The notes: a model not told the origin generated them from the sequence alone. A stretch of 64,000 nucleotides of DNA from Diabrotica undecimpunctata (GCF_040954645.1 NC_092803.1:62548484-62612483); one strand, 5' to 3'; shown: positions 1-11,630, counted from the first letter of the stretch. Numbers and translations: made by a program.

Positions 1-2340
1 GCGGCCAATACCTTAGCGGCGGCCCTGTTTTTGTGTGTAAAAATCGACTTGGTTCAGTAACTTGGTTCTGTTACTTTAGGACCTCACTGTATAATATATT
101 AATATTAAATGTTGATTGACGAACTTAGCACGGTTGATAAAAAAACTTGTAAATCCACCAAAAGAAAATTGTTTTTTGCGTAACTGAAAAAATATTTTAT
201 TTTGCCAGTCTACACTTTCTCCGATAATTTTATTTGAATTTTGGATACAGATTAGTACAACTCTGTAAATGTCTCTCTGGGGGTCTGTGTTACAATAGGT
301 ATCAATATTGGATTAATAGTAGGTCGGTTTTTAAAATTTCGCATAGATCTTGTCCCTCACTATAGTAATAGTTAATTATTGTTAAAATCTCTTGTTTTAT
401 TTATTATTACAGCAAATGCAATTAAAACAATAACAAAGTCATTTTATCGACTTTCGGCTACTTTCGTAACCTAATCGTTACTTTTAGGTAAAAATTGTCA
501 GTTGTTTGTTAGGTAACATTTAGGTAGGGGGAGGGGTACATAAAAACGTTACGGTGCGGTACATAGGAAGAGGGGGGTCAAAAATATTTAAAAAATGCGT
601 TACGTAATACTTAAGCGGCCCCTAGTCTAAAAAAAATACCTTACCCTGGGATTGATATTAATTGACATACCTCATATACCAGTGAAAAATAAATTATTTT
701 CCATAGTGTTCTAACTTCTAACTAGGCGTATAAAAATGTCTATTAAGTTACGTTAAGATCGAGAAATAAGTTTAATTTGAAAAACATTTTCGTTAGAAAA
801 AGCCTTTTCCTGATTTAATAAAGTTCGTTACAAAGTATAATCCTTTCTGACCGGTATACCGTATAAAGGAGCTAATTTTAACGAATGAGAATATCAACTT
901 TTTCATTTCAAAGATGTATTTAAGTTTAAAGTCTTATCGCGGAGTATTCTTAAACAGCTGGAAATGAAATCTCAAAAACTCTCGAACTAATCTGTGCGTT
1001 GGCCTTTTATAATCTCCCTCCTAATTCCGAAAGGATCTTCCTGTTTTTAATTTATTTTCTGAATATAAAATTTAAGTGAAACAAACAGAGAAGTGTGTCT
1101 GGATGATTAATAGCTTCGAGATTTAGAATTTTGCCGGTGTTATTTTTTAATTTTCTTAAAGTGTATGATTAATCTAAATTAAGAAAAACACAAACTTGGT
1201 AATTCCCAAGGCGGCCATGAATTTTTAATATATGTTTACTTAGGTTGATTGATACCTAGATTATGGAATTTGTGGCTAGATGTTGAGCTGTGCTTTTAAA
1301 GAGCTTTTAATAAAGATTAAAAGTTGCGTATTTATTTATTTTTCTTTTAAGAAAGAGAATATACAACTTTATTACTATAAGTCACGTCAACTCATCTGCT
1401 TTTATTAGTAGATGTAAGCTGATAAAAGGTAGGATTGGCTTTGTTTGTTATGTTTTGTTTGTTATGTTTTATTGTGACCTATTATATAATCTTCCTTTAT
1501 TATTTTCTTGACTTAATATTTAACCCTGCAGTTGAGGCAATAAATTATAACAACAAACGGGGTGCCAGTTCTTCGAGACCCATGTCAAAAAAATATGTTC
1601 TTACTATTTGAAACGAAAACCAGGTATAGTTTGGTTCAAGATATAAGAAATTTGGCCTGAGGCTCGTGGGATGACCCAGTCGATCACAGTATTATAATAA
1701 TGAACAACACCATTGATGTTACTAATCCCTCAATTGTCTTTGAGACGCGTAGCAATAGTTTTGGAACAGCTTACTAGGACCCGACTTTATATTATTTACA
1801 GAATTGACTCGTTACCTATCAATGCAAATAAATTGTTAAAATTAAAATTTATACACAATTCTCCGTATTAAAAAAAATTTTGCTATACACGAATTAGTCA
1901 TCTAATTTATCTTTGCTTACTTATCTGATTTACTCATCTGAAATTAAGTTGCTTGGAATGAATTATTATTAACGATCACAAACAATTTTCATGTTCAACG
2001 GGCTCATTACTTGAATTTTATTGAGTTAGAATATTATCTGTTATATGTCGTTTTTACTTTAAATAAAATGGACTTTCGATAATAAATCTTTCTACCTTTA
2101 AAAAAAAAAAAGAAAATTAAAAAATCATTGGCAAGTACATTAGTTAAAGATAAAGTATACTTCTTATTATTATTCTATAGCTTTACATTTTATACTTCTA
2201 TCGCTAATAGGTATTTAGGTATAATTAGCTATTATTTATTTATCTAAAACACATAATTTATGAAACATTATGAAAGGGGGCAAACATATTTAAGTTTGAC
2301 ATTTGCACATTCAGGCAGTTATTTTCTTGCATTTATGTCG
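1..2340. other. AT-rich DNA, no gene recognised
   Basis: I see no coding region. Around 520-630 there is a G-rich patch (several runs of four to six G) followed by a CG-containing stretch ending near a GCGGCCCC motif; it looks like an old repeat but has no identifiable partner in the window. The rest is low-complexity AT-rich sequence with a poly-A tract near 2100. Confidence 0.5.
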
Positions 2341-2389
2341 GTGGTTAGGTCATGACTATTCAAGTAAAATGTGAGGAATCGGTGAAGCT

Positions 2390-2910
2390 AGTGATAAGTG
2401 TAAAACACGGTTACATTTATCTGATGATGCCAAAGAAATTATTAGGAATGTTTATCAAACAGTGAAAGAAGATAATCTTAATCCAGAAGACGGTAAATTT
2501 CTCATTAAGGCAAGATCTCGATTGACAAGAATGCCATATACAGTGTGGAAAATTGTTACAGATAGAATTCAACCTCGTAAAAAGCGGAGTGACTTTTCTA
2601 CATAATATAAAGCAGTAAATGAAAAAGGCGCTGAGGTAATCAGAAGAGCAGTTTATAATTTCTATTCAAAGAACCTAGAAAGCTTAGTATACTAGCTAGC
2701 AACTTGTTGAAGGCTATCCTATTAAGTATTCGCCTTCAACTTTATCATGGTTTTTAAATCACATTGGTTTTAGATACAAGAAAATTAATAAGCGATTATC
2801 AATAATGGATTCCCCTTGACTTACTTTAATTATTTCTTGATTAACTGTAGAAACGAATACTTGGATGCTATATCTAAATTTAGAGATGAAGAAAGACCGT
2901 TACTTTATCT
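2390..2910 (+). pseudogene. Tc1/mariner-superfamily transposase, N-terminal relic
   Basis: Conceptual translation with two or more frame changes gives a DNA-binding and linker region: SDDAKEIIRNVYQTV near 2420, then ARSRLTRMPYTVWKIV, and further on SPSTLSWFLNHIGFRYK near 2730-2780. The layout (helix-turn-helix, then a 'fold-F-R-Y-K' linker before the catalytic D) resembles the transposase at 32,899-33,705, where the equivalent segment is EMNFRYVKRNRKS. The reading ends at RPLLYL (about 2908), exactly where the first catalytic aspartate (YLDETW in the other copy) should follow; instead the sequence switches to a minus-strand retroelement at about 2911. Stops at 2603 and 2690-2700 make it inactive. 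Family assignment is by resemblance to the second copy and is moderate. Confidence 0.5.
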
Positions 2911-3800
2911 GGTATCTTCTAAAGCTTTCAAAGATTTGGTTGTGGTGCACTGTTGTATGCTTTTCGAAGATTTACGTATAGAAGGTGAACTCGTATTGCT
3001 TGGTTTCGTGCAGTTTTTTTTCTATAAGTTGGGTAATTGTAAAGATATGGTCAATAGTCGATCTACCTGCTCTGCAGCTAGCCTGTTCTTCGGCCTCCAT
3101 ATCACTGTAATTTCCATCTATTCTCCTTTTTATTAATTTTTGGTTGGTAAGTTCTCCACTCCTCCGGTATATATTCGCTTCATTTATACATTTTTGATAC
3201 ACTGGTAGATGTCTGTATAGCTTGTTGGTTCTGTATTTTAGTAGTTCTAGACCTGATGATTTTCAGATTTTCAACATTTGATATAATTGTTTTACTTCTC
3301 TACTGTCAATACCAAGTGGGGATGCTATTATATTTATTTGTAAATAAGGATGTATTTGAGGTATTTGTAGATAGTCTGTCCTTTCCTTCTTCAGTAGATT
3401 TCCAAGGTATTTTAAAGTATTCGTCCCATTCACTCAGACTAACTGGAAGGATAATATTTAGTCTTTCCTTTTCAAATCGATTTAAGTACTTTTCAGCTTT
3501 CAGTACCTTTTTTACCTTTTAAATGAGTGTTAATACTGGGGCAGTTTTTCTTTCAACACTCGTTTTTCTTTTTGGCTATTTTCCTTCCTATCTCTCTTTG
3601 AGCTGTTTGGTATTCCTGTTTACTTTGATCCGTTTTTATATACAGAAACCTGTTGGATTTATTTATTCCGTTTAATTTTTATTTTCTTTTTGTTTTATTC
3701 ATCTCACAAATAGCATTTTCTTAGTGCTTTTTTATACTTGCCCAATATTTCTCTTGCTGCACTCTTTTCACATTTTTTGATATAGTTTTATTGGTCCCCT
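2911..3800 (-). pseudogene. Non-LTR retrotransposon (RTE-like) linker and RT start
   Basis: Minus-strand reading. From 3,620 to 3,530 a lysine-rich linker contains QEYQTAQREIGRKIAKKKNE, typical of the region between endonuclease and reverse transcriptase in RTE/CR1-like elements. From 3,110 to 2,990 it gives EEQASCRAGRSTIDHIFTI, matching the RT palm motif usually written E-Q-x-x-F-R-x-G-R-S-T-x-D-x-I-F, followed by TQLIEKKLHETKQYE and, in a shifted frame, an L-R-K-A-Y-like segment. The catalytic YxDD block is absent because the fragment ends at the junction with the transposase relic at about 2911. The 3790-3202 part carries many stops. No start can be assigned. Confidence 0.7.
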
Positions 3801-4127
3801 ACACTATCAGAGTTTTAAAGATAGACCAAAACATTATTACAAAAACGCCAAACGTCCAAACAAAAGAAAAACTTATTTTTTAATTAAATTAAAAAATTAT
3901 GTATTAATTTTTAACTAATTACATCGCTTCTACTTTAAACAATATTTTGAAGAATACATTGTTTGTATTTTGAGAACGATTGCCGAAGTGGAAATTGAAA
4001 CGTCAATAAACTTTTTTTAAACTTTAATTCGCTTATTCCCATTAAAACAGTAACCACTAAAAGATGCCACAATAAAATCGCTTCAGAATAATATTATAAC
4101 AAAAATTAATATATACTGTTTTTTAGC
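3801..4127. other. AT-rich spacer, nothing recognised
   Basis: No coding signal or inverted repeat seen. It separates the RTE fragment from the piggyBac C-terminal fragment. Confidence 0.5.
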
Positions 4128-4600
4128 GTTACTGGAGCATGTTAGACACCAAACTTGAAAATGGCTCAGGCAAACAACTATTCGGCATTTTTGGCAAAAC
4201 CATTTTGTTTTTTAGTCTTTTTTGCAAAAATAACATCGTTTTTTAGTTTCTGGTAGAATTTCTGGAACCATTCTGTTTGGTGTATCTGCAGCCTACTGTC
4301 GTCTTTCTCTTACCGACTGTGGCAGATTTGTTTGAAGGTAACGTCGCTCCAAATCCAAATTCGTCTATGGTTATTGATAGTGCAAGGTCTCTTAGAAATA
4401 TTCGTCGTTTAACGTTTACGTTTTTATTGTTAGATACGTAAATAATTTGAAAGTTAACCCATTCCATATTTATGATTGAATAAAAAACAACCATCAGCCA
4501 TCTCTTTGTGTTTGTAGCTACATTATATGATGCGTATAATTTGTCCGAAGTATATACTCCTCCCAGGCACAGATAATGCCCAAGAACTCCATATTGCCAC
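4128..4600 (-). pseudogene. piggyBac transposase C-terminal fragment
   Basis: The minus-strand reading from about 4,565 gives DKLYASYNVATNTKRW, then VVFYSIINMEWVNFQIIY and RRIFLRDLALSIT, the conserved C-terminal block of the DDE_Tnp_1_7 (piggyBac) family, where D-x-L-C-x-x-Y-x-x-x-R-x-T-x-R-W precedes the last helices. A frameshift near 4245 moves the end to another frame, which reads KKRCYFCKK then WFCQKCRIVVCLSHF, the cysteine-rich zinc-binding tail of piggyBac transposases. The upstream catalytic core is missing: at about 4,560 the sequence changes to a plus-strand retroelement. Three other piggyBac segments occur at 39.3-41.2, 51.7-52.4 and 53.3-54.1 kb. Confidence 0.75.
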
Positions 4601-4740
4601 AAAAAGGGTTGGTCTTAAAATAAATTTTTCAAAAACACAATGTATGACAAATTTAGTCAACAACAAAAACATCTCAGTAGAAGACAAAGATATTGAGCCA
4701 GTTGAATTCTATAAAGGGCTGCATTTGGAAAGATAAAGGA
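4560..4740 (+). pseudogene. Non-LTR reverse transcriptase fragment (thumb start)
   Basis: About 60 codons are readable: DNAQELHIATKRVGLKINFS followed by KTQCMTN. The G-L-K-I-N-x-x-K-T segment is the conserved block that follows the YxDD active site in RTE and Jockey-type reverse transcriptases. The catalytic motif itself lies 5' of the fragment and is missing; the next 180 bp carry stops and only faint similarity. The fragment abuts the piggyBac C-terminus on the opposite strand. Confidence 0.55.
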
Positions 4741-4923
4741 TATTTTTATGTCTAAGATTCCAATGTGTCTTAATAGAAATACTATACAATATGCAACTAT
4801 GTCGCTTATAATGCTTGGTGGACACAGAGCCTCATCACCTGGAAAGTAGGCTGAACACACCACCAGTTTCTTCTCTTCTACTTCCGTGGTTATAGTTAGA
4901 ACAGCTGTAACAATATCGTCAGT

Positions 4924-5934
4924 TCAGAGCACCGGGATTAATGTACAATCTACTCTATTACTGTGAATTATACACGACCTTGGCCTTGTAGCTTTGGGTG
5001 TGTATAAAACCTTACCTTGTTTGGTTGATAGGCCAGCAATCTTCTCACCTATCCTCCAAGGCTCCTGCAGGAGGGCCACATCAATGCCTTCTTGTTCCAA
5101 TCTTCTAACTAGTGTTGCCGATGCGGCTTTTGCATGTTGAAGATTGGCCTGCAGGAGCCTTATTTCTCTCTTCATTTGCGAAGAGATGGCCGGTTCTGGA
5201 TCTGTGGACATTCCTTCTTCCGTGGGTCCGACACACTCTTGGACATTAGTCCTTATGGGTGTGTCAGCTCCACCCGAAGAAGGTTGTTCCTCGTCCTGAA
5301 CCCCCATATGTAGGGACGTCTCCCCTGTTTCACTGGAACGAGTTGCTACTGGCTTTTCATTCCGTGTTTTTGTCTTCCCTTCTTTGGGTCGGAACGTTAA
5401 CCGTCCTACTCCGAAAAAGGGTGACATTTTTAATTTCTGGAGTTCTTCTCGAGATTCAGAATCCATCGAGAAGGACCATAACACCCCTTTCTCTAAAGGT
5501 TTTCTACCCCAGACTGTCCATAGATGTGTCCTGAGCTCATGGTTACTTATCCTTAGTCTATAAAGGATCCTTTTGGACTCAAGACGTTCCCCATGCTCGT
5601 CCTGTACGAAGACAGTGCATGAGTGCGGCTTGGGTATGTCTTCCCCCTCCACAGCCCTGAGAGATGCACTCTCCCAAGGCCTCAGGGTTGGAATCACCTC
5701 CTTCAGGCACCGCGCACTTATGTCGTCCGCACAGTTAAGTTCCAGGAAACCCGGCCTGTATGTACTCTTCAGGAAGCGAACCTGTGGTCTTGCTTCCGGA
5801 ATTTTGTCATACGCACCCAAGATTGCTATTTCGACTGCCTTAAGCTTGTCTATATCCATCTTGGCTTCCGGGAATCCTGTTAGTACCACTGCAACCTTAA
5901 CAGAAGCGGCAGCTTCCATAGCAGAGATTCCATA
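4924..5934 (-). pseudogene. Non-LTR element ORF: DUF4780-like region plus endonuclease start
   Basis: A 331-codon open frame (first ATG at 5,919; the open frame extends slightly upstream) without internal stops. The N-terminal half (VAVVLTGFPEAKMDIDKL, then ELNCADDISARCLKEVIPTL) resembles the DUF4780 domain found in arthropod non-LTR elements. A charged, proline- and serine-rich linker follows around residues 180-255. From about residue 262 it reads LLQANLQHAKAAS and IDVALLQEPW, the start of the AP-like endonuclease, where the N and E are metal-binding residues. The frame stops after about 50 residues of endonuclease, so the rest of the endonuclease and the RT are lost. It is GC-richer than its surroundings, suggesting a younger insertion. 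The clade (R1/Jockey/Loa-like) is not decided. Confidence 0.7.
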
Positions 5935-6330
5935 TTGATCCCACGAGTAGCTAGGGAAAGACAGTCAACCCCTCGCAGAGCCCCGCTTGCGAGGGTAAGG
6001 TCTAAATACTAAGGGGTGTGACCTGGTGCCCCAAAGGAACCGTTTGCGACACTGTCACCCCAGTGCCTCACAGCCTTCACCACGGTATCTCGCGGCTTGG
6101 CGTGGGGATTATTTATCGACTATCTAGTCTAGATCCGCTGAGTTTAGTTTCAACAGGGCCACCACGTGAAGGGTGCAATCAAAGATTGATTACACACCCC
6201 CAATCATTGTTGGGGGTACCCAGCGGTCTTGGGATAGTTTAAGGAGGTGCAAAGTCCTAAGACTCTCCGTGTAAAACTTGTCCCCTGAGATTTGTTCTTT
6301 TCCCGCTCAGCTTTACGCCGATTAGAAGAA
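5935..6330 (-). other. Probable 5' leader of the 4.9-5.9 kb non-LTR element
   Basis: Directly upstream on the minus strand of the DUF4780-like ORF lies about 390 bp of sequence much richer in GC than the flanks, ending near a change to AT-rich plus-strand retroelement sequence at about 6,340. It has no long ORF of its own. Interpretation as leader rests on position and base composition only. Confidence 0.45.
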
Positions 6331-6339
6331 GAGCGCATT

Positions 6340-6890
6340 CCCCGGCCCCTACCCACTATGATGTAAAATCGAGAATAATGGGAATATAATAAAGCAGGAA
6401 GCAAGGTTTAGATCTGGGAATAGATATAACTAGTTACGCAGACGTTGAAGAAGAAGTACGACAACAAAGCGTAAAAGCAAGTAAAGCGGCGGAATCTCTT
6501 AATGACACAATCTGGAAGAACAAACACCTAAGACAAAATACAAAAACAAGAATCTAGAAAGCAACAATTAGACCTATATTAACATACACGGTGGAGCGTA
6601 GACAAGACCTGACATATTTAAAACGAAACGACTACTAGAAACAACAGAGATAAAAATACTTCGACGGATATCAGGGAAGTCTGTTGGATATGAAGAGAAG
6701 CGAAAACATAAGAAGAGTATGCAATATAGAAGACCTAAATCGATGGGTGACAAAACGGAATCAGAAGTGGAACGAGCACATTAGTAGAATGTCTGAGAAT
6801 AGGATAGTAGAAGTCACCAAATAGACGAAGAAGTATTGGCAGACCAAGAAGAAGATGGTGCGATAATTTAAACAATTTAGGAGGCTAATA
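6340..6890 (+). pseudogene. Non-LTR retrotransposon 3' end, family shared with 57.0-59.3 kb
   Basis: Reading across stops gives KQEARF-like then YLGIDIT, then VRQQSVKASKAAESLNDTIW, RPILTYTVE, and ILRRISGKS: the region downstream of the RT active site in RTE-like elements (thumb/connection). The same nucleotides occur at 59,041-59,330, where AATAATAAAGCAGGAAGCAA and AGAAGTATTGGCAG recur. Compared with this copy, the 59-kb copy lacks about 157 bp between GCAAGTAAAGCGGCG and AAAATACTTCGACG. The end of homology is near 6,870, giving the family's 3' boundary. Several stops show it is dead. Confidence 0.7.
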
Positions 6891-6940
6891 TTAAAGAAAA
6901 AATAGGTTTTAAAGCCTACATAAAAGAAGGAAGAAGAAGA

Positions 6941-7075
6941 AGGCTGTATACCATGAATCACAAAAAGTGTTTATTTACAAAAATACCTTTATAAAAGCCA
7001 TATTAATATAAAAACCCTATCGGGCCACATTACGGAAAGTTTTCAGAATAACTATTCCATCATCAGTGCTATCTG
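6941..7075 (-). repeat. Repeat segment with hairpin and CTGATGA/GAAA motif
   Basis: The segment beginning GGCTGTATACCATG at 6,942 recurs at 52,423 (GGCTGTATACCATGTATCAC), so it is the boundary of a dispersed repeat. On the minus strand it contains CTGATGA (7066-7060), a short stem GGAAT/ATTCT, and GAAA (7044-7041), the order found in the hammerhead-ribozyme core. I could not draw a convincing stem III/stem I, so the ribozyme reading is weak. Penelope-like elements often carry such motifs in their terminal repeats. Confidence 0.35.
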
Positions 7076-8752
7076 GATTTACATGTTTGATTTACATTTT
7101 ACAGGTGGAAAATAACTGTCCTCAAAAATATGGCATCGTATTTGTCCTACACAAGACTATTGACAAATCGCTAGAAAACTTCACCTTTTACTCTTAAAGA
7201 ATATCGTCTGATATAATTTTGCCAACAAGAAGAATACGTGATAGCAAACCCTGGTTTAAGCTATCTCACCTCAAGTCCATATTTAAACGATTGTAAGAAA
7301 TCTAATTGGCATTGCTTTCATTAATTGCAGATTTAAATCAAGTATCTAGAAAGCAAAAATCTACTCACGCATGGACATAGGCCCAAACCATAATCGAGTC
7401 GTTATCAATCTCAGACAATAACTAAAAACAATACGCCGAAGCAAATCAAACAAGTGCAATATTAAAACCACTCCAAACAAAGGCAATAAAGTAAGATACG
7501 GAAAAATGGACGACAAAAGACATTTTGAAAGTCATCGAAGAGAGTAGAAGACACAAAAGCCATTCACATCTACACCAATAAATCCAAAGGACCATAGACT
7601 TAACAATCAAAGAATAAAAGGAAAGTGGTCAGAAAGATGTCAGTACAATGTCACGTCATTTGTGTAATGAAAATTACCAAGTTCCGTCTCAATTACATTT
7701 TCTTTTTCGACGGATTTATATAAAAAGTTTCAAAGACATACATATTTCCAGTATATTTCTATAATATTGTTTTAAATAAAACTTGTTTCTTAAATAAGTA
7801 GTGGCACTGTATAAATATATAAGCACTTAGAAAATGCAGCTTTCATTAGCAAAATTATTAAAAATTCAAGCAGTACTTCAGAAAAGCTCAACTAATTTAA
7901 GGATCCCAAATAATTGCTAAGAGCTTTAAAAGTTCGTTTTGTTGGCAACGTTTCAGATTTATAAGTTTGTAATAACAAATAAAATTTATCCTTAAAAACG
8001 GAACTATTACGAAGAAATCTTTGAAAAGTTCTTAATTCTACCAAATTGATTGAGCAAAACAACTTCGTATTACATTAAGTAGCTTTGGGAGCTACTTTGG
8101 AAAATTCTTTTAATTTCTGATTTCCCTAATGTAATTTTAACGTGTTTTTGAACTTTTCAAGCATCAAGTCAATTACTTTAGTAAAGTTTCTTTAACATAC
8201 ATAAAACATTTTTGGGGAAACTTCAGAAAATTAAAAAATTTATTAAAAACTGTCTTACAAACACTTCTTTGCTTGAGGACGGGAGTTTCCTCAGGATGGC
8301 GGTACAATTTTGGAAGGAATAACAAGTGTTATGGTTTTATTAAGTATTTTAGGGATGCGCTGTGTGTTTGCCGCCAAAAGTTTTTAACATAAGGGTACGT
8401 AAGTAAAACATTTTTTAATGACAAAAATGAAAAAAAAAGTAAATGTACAATCAGATATTAAACTTAATTTAATTAGACATCAACATTAAAGTTATAATAA
8501 CATAATACCTTTTTAAATACAGAGAAACCTAATTATACTAAAATTCAAGTGTATGTATGTTCCGGAATCTGAATCATCTTTTAAAACAGATGATAAGAAG
8601 ATAGGTTGTGTCAAAATAGCCGGTACACAAAAAAGCTTAATGTAAAAGTAAAAAAAAGACATAAAAAATATCGATTTGCATTTTAGATAAGACGTAGTTG
8701 ACTAGTCGAAGCACAAAACAATTAGCTCTTAATGTTAGGAGATATCTGTATA
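7076..8752. other. AT-rich DNA without recognised genes
   Basis: No ORF of note. Around 7,480-7,640 an A-rich plus-strand stretch looks like a decayed non-LTR linker but has no decisive motif. The stretch ends at the TA target dinucleotide (8751-8752) of the mariner element. Confidence 0.45.
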
Positions 8753-8777
8753 CAGTGATGAGTGTCTTACCACCCGG
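8753..8777 (+). repeat. Left TIR of the mariner element
   Basis: Perfect inverted match of 25 bases with 11,997-12,021, starting CAGTGATGAG and ending ACCACCCGG, immediately after a TA dinucleotide. Confidence 0.9.
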
Positions 8778-9087
8778 AAAAATAGCGAAAAGGATAGAAG
8801 ACAGATTAAGTTGTGAGATAGTACGAGATAAAACTAGTTCTTGACGTGGCTATTTCAGTTCAGTCATAATTATATGGATGACCTCGAAAATATTTTATTT
8901 TAATAATTTCTGATGTTAGAATAAATGATTGAATAAATTAAGATATATTATAGTAAAAAACATTAATTATTAGCGATTTTAAATTATAAATCTTTAAGTT
9001 TATTTAATAATAAAAATAACTTAACTGAAATATTTGATTAAACTAAAGGTAGGTATGGTTATCCGAAAACAATTATTGTATATGGAA

Positions 9088-9148
9088 TTGGTGTAATAGT
9101 TAGAGACGTGGTCTAGTGACAAGAAGATTGAGGTTCAATTCACACCAA
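9088..9148 (+). repeat. tRNA-like subterminal repeat in the mariner
   Basis: The segment begins TTGGTGT and ends ACACCAA, a perfect 7-bp pairing like an acceptor stem, and holds GTGGTCTAGTGAC (A-box-like) and GGTTCAATTC (B-box-like). It is only 61 bases, and the T-stem does not pair well, so it is not a functional tRNA. Similar segments lie inverted at 11,545-11,640 and, less clearly, at 10,855-10,920. Confidence 0.35.
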
Positions 9149-9546
9149 GGATAAAATTTTTGTTTTACTTAATAAAAAAATAATAGAAAATATGATAAAT
9201 CTTAGTTAAAAAGTTTTCGAAAAACTCATTATTTACAATTTATTCTTATTCCAATGTTAAAAAATATAAATACAAAATAATTTAAATTCAATTTCAGTTT
9301 TATAGTCTTCAGTTGTGATTGCAAAATATTCCGGTTAAGACTGTTTAATGCCAAATCCATCACTAAATTCTCAGTGTTAATATCAATTCCTCTGTACAGG
9401 TAATGATTTTCAAAACAATTAGCAATATTGTAATGGATGCGCGCGAACAGCTGTCTGCTTTACAGCTAACCAAATCATCAAGCCATCAAATAATAACATA
9501 CCGATAAGTGTTTTTGCATGGTTAACAGAAACTTTTTATTGAAAAA

Positions 9547-10595
9547 GTGCAAATTGTTGTCTGGCATGTGAATAGATTATCAGACAACATGATTAGACAA
9601 CAATTTGTAAATATGTTTCCAAATAGGCCGACTCTAGCACGATCAACAATTCAGTCTATTATACGTATTTTTTTTAATTATGGATCCGTGTTCGCTCCAA
9701 GAGGAGTTCGTAGACGAAGGGAGGTAAATCCAGATTTGGAACTAAGGGACACTTTGATTTGTGCAAGTATTGAGCAAAATCCTACCCAATCAACATCTTG
9801 TCTCGGAGAACAATATGGAATTTCAAGATTTAGAGTAGGTAAAATTTTGAAAAGACATGGATACCGTCCCTATACACTTCATAAATCCCACGAACAATTC
9901 CCTAGGGTCAATATAGACGTTTAGAATTTTGTCAAACTGCAATGAAAATGTCACATCAAGGTGAACATTTTGTAGAGACCGTTTTGTTCACCGATGAATG
10001 TACGTTTTCATTGCAGGGCCGTCACAATTCAATGAATGCTCAATATTGGTCTCGAGGAAATCCTCGTCAGATTTATGTCGCTCGTACCCAGCGTCCTCGA
10101 AAAGTAAATGTTTGGGGAGGCATAATAGGGAATCATGTCATTGGTCCATTTTTTATAGACGGTATGTTGACTGGGCGGAAATGCTTGGGACTTCTGCAAA
10201 ATCAAATTGTTCCAGCCCTTCGTAATTTACCAATACCTTTCGATTCCATATGGTTTCAACACGATGGTTGTCCCGCACATAATTCTCGCATCGTCAGTGA
10301 ATATCTCAGTGCGACTTTTCCTAATCGATTGATTAGTGGCCACGGAGATATTTTTTGGCCTGCAAGATCACCTGATCTTGCACCTTGTGATTTTTTTATG
10401 TGGGGATATATCAAGTTCAAGCTATATGGAATTGAAGACGATAGGCCTAATTCTCTCCAAGAATTAAGAGAAAAGATCTCTGATTCAATGAGAGGTATTA
10501 GTCCAGAAACATTAACTAATGTTAGACGAAACTTTTATAATAGATTGGGTTATTGTTCTGCTGCTAATGGAGGCTTATTCGAACATTTATTGTAA
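9547..10595 (+). pseudogene. Mariner DD41D-type transposase, one frameshift
   Basis: The first part (to 9,924) holds the paired helix-turn-helix region: RSTIQSIIRIFFNYGS and CLGEQYGISRFRVGKILKRH. The second part (9,906-10,595, another frame) is the DDE/D catalytic domain: VLFTDECTF gives the first D, WFQHDGCPAHNS the second, and WPARSPDLAPCDFFMWG the third. Counting residues between the second D and the D of PCDFF gives 41, the DD41D spacing. The two parts overlap around 9,900-9,924 and are joined by a single one-base indel; read through, the join is ...FPR / GQYRRLEFCQTAM. No other stop is present and the protein would be about 350 residues, normal for mariners. The ATG at 9,589 is the first one in the open frame; the true start is uncertain. 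The C-terminus is partly duplicated downstream. Confidence 0.85.
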
Positions 10596-11630
10596 ATACA
10601 TTTCATTAGAATAATTTTTTTTTATTTTTATTGAATTTCTACCTATTTAAATATTTTTGGAAGTACATTTATTTAGAACGTTCTTTTATGTTTGAAGAAT
10701 TTTTACTTTATTTTCGAAAGTACGACATTGTTTTTTCAATAGGATTTTCATGTTTTACTATAAACACTTCTAATAACGACTGAAATAAATGTTTAGTGAT
10801 TTAAAGCAAAACGATATAATATCTGCATAATTTCAAATTAAAAAAAAGTAAAACCTTCATGTGGGATTTTAACCCTGAGCGCCTGCATGAGAACATCGTG
10901 ACTTGAACTCTGATCCATCAAACTTTTATATTTCTTTAGTAATAGTTTGGGTTATTTTTCTGCTGCTAATGAAGACTTATTTGAACATATTGTAAATACG
11001 TTTATTTACAATATTTTTTTATTTTTGTAGAATTTTTACCTATGTCGCCAGCTACGACAAAGAACAGGAGTGGCTGATGCAGTAGAGAGAGTAGCAACAC
11101 TAAAATGGAACTGGGCAGGTCACGTGGCTCGAATGACAGACAATAGATGGACAAAGCGGATACTGGAATGGAGACCAAGAGATGATGCCTACCGAAGTAG
11201 AGGTCGTCCACCAACACGTTGGACTGACGATCTAAAACGTTGTCATAAAAATTGGATGCAAGAGGCACAAGATCGAAATAGATGGAAAATTATGAGGGAA
11301 ATCTATGCCCAGCAGTGGATAAGCGAAGATTGAATGATGATTTACCTATTTAAACATTCTTTAAACGTTCTTTTAATTTTGAAGAATTTTTACTTTATTT
11401 TCGAAAGTACGACGATACTTTTTTTTCAATAAGATATTTATGTTTAACTTTAAACACTTTTAATACTAGTAACGACTGACATAAATGTTTAGCGATTCAA
11501 AGCAAAACGATCTCTGCATAATTTCAAATTATTAAAAAAAAAGAAAACCACATGTGGGTTTTGAACTTTAATCGTCTGCGACGTCTGTGTCGAAGTGTCG
11601 AATTCTTACCACTAATCCACAAAGGATTGT
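10529..11630 (+). repeat. Tandem duplication inside the mariner element
   Basis: Unit 1 (10,529-10,919) covers the last codons of the transposase and its 3' flank; unit 2 (10,920-11,630) repeats it in the same order: AAACTTTTATA, TCTGCTGCTAATG, GAAGAATTTTTACTTTATTT, and CATGTGGG occur in both. Unit 2 is longer because of the retroelement insert at 11,044-11,340. The units have diverged noticeably, so the duplication is not recent. Confidence 0.75.
11044..11340 (+). mobile_element. 5'-truncated non-LTR 3' end nested in the mariner, 9-bp TSD
   Basis: A 297-bp insert bounded by direct repeats TTTACCTAT at 11,035-11,043 and 11,341-11,349. It encodes the last 90 or so residues of an RTE/Jockey-type ORF2 without a stop until the natural end: RTGVADAVERVATLKWNWAG, HVARMTDNRW, RGRPPTRWTDDLKR and AQDRNRWKIMREIYAQQW. 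This 'G-H-x-x-R-M...G-R-P-x-x-R-W-x-D-D' tail is common at the C-terminus of insect RTE-like reverse transcriptases. Only the 3' end inserted, as usual for target-primed reverse transcription with 5' truncation. The intact reading frame suggests it is younger than the mariner duplication it interrupts. Confidence 0.85.

Noticed and set aside
7020..7075. Confident hammerhead ribozyme
   Set aside because: CTGATGA, stem II and GAAA are present, but I could not form stem III or locate the cleavage site.
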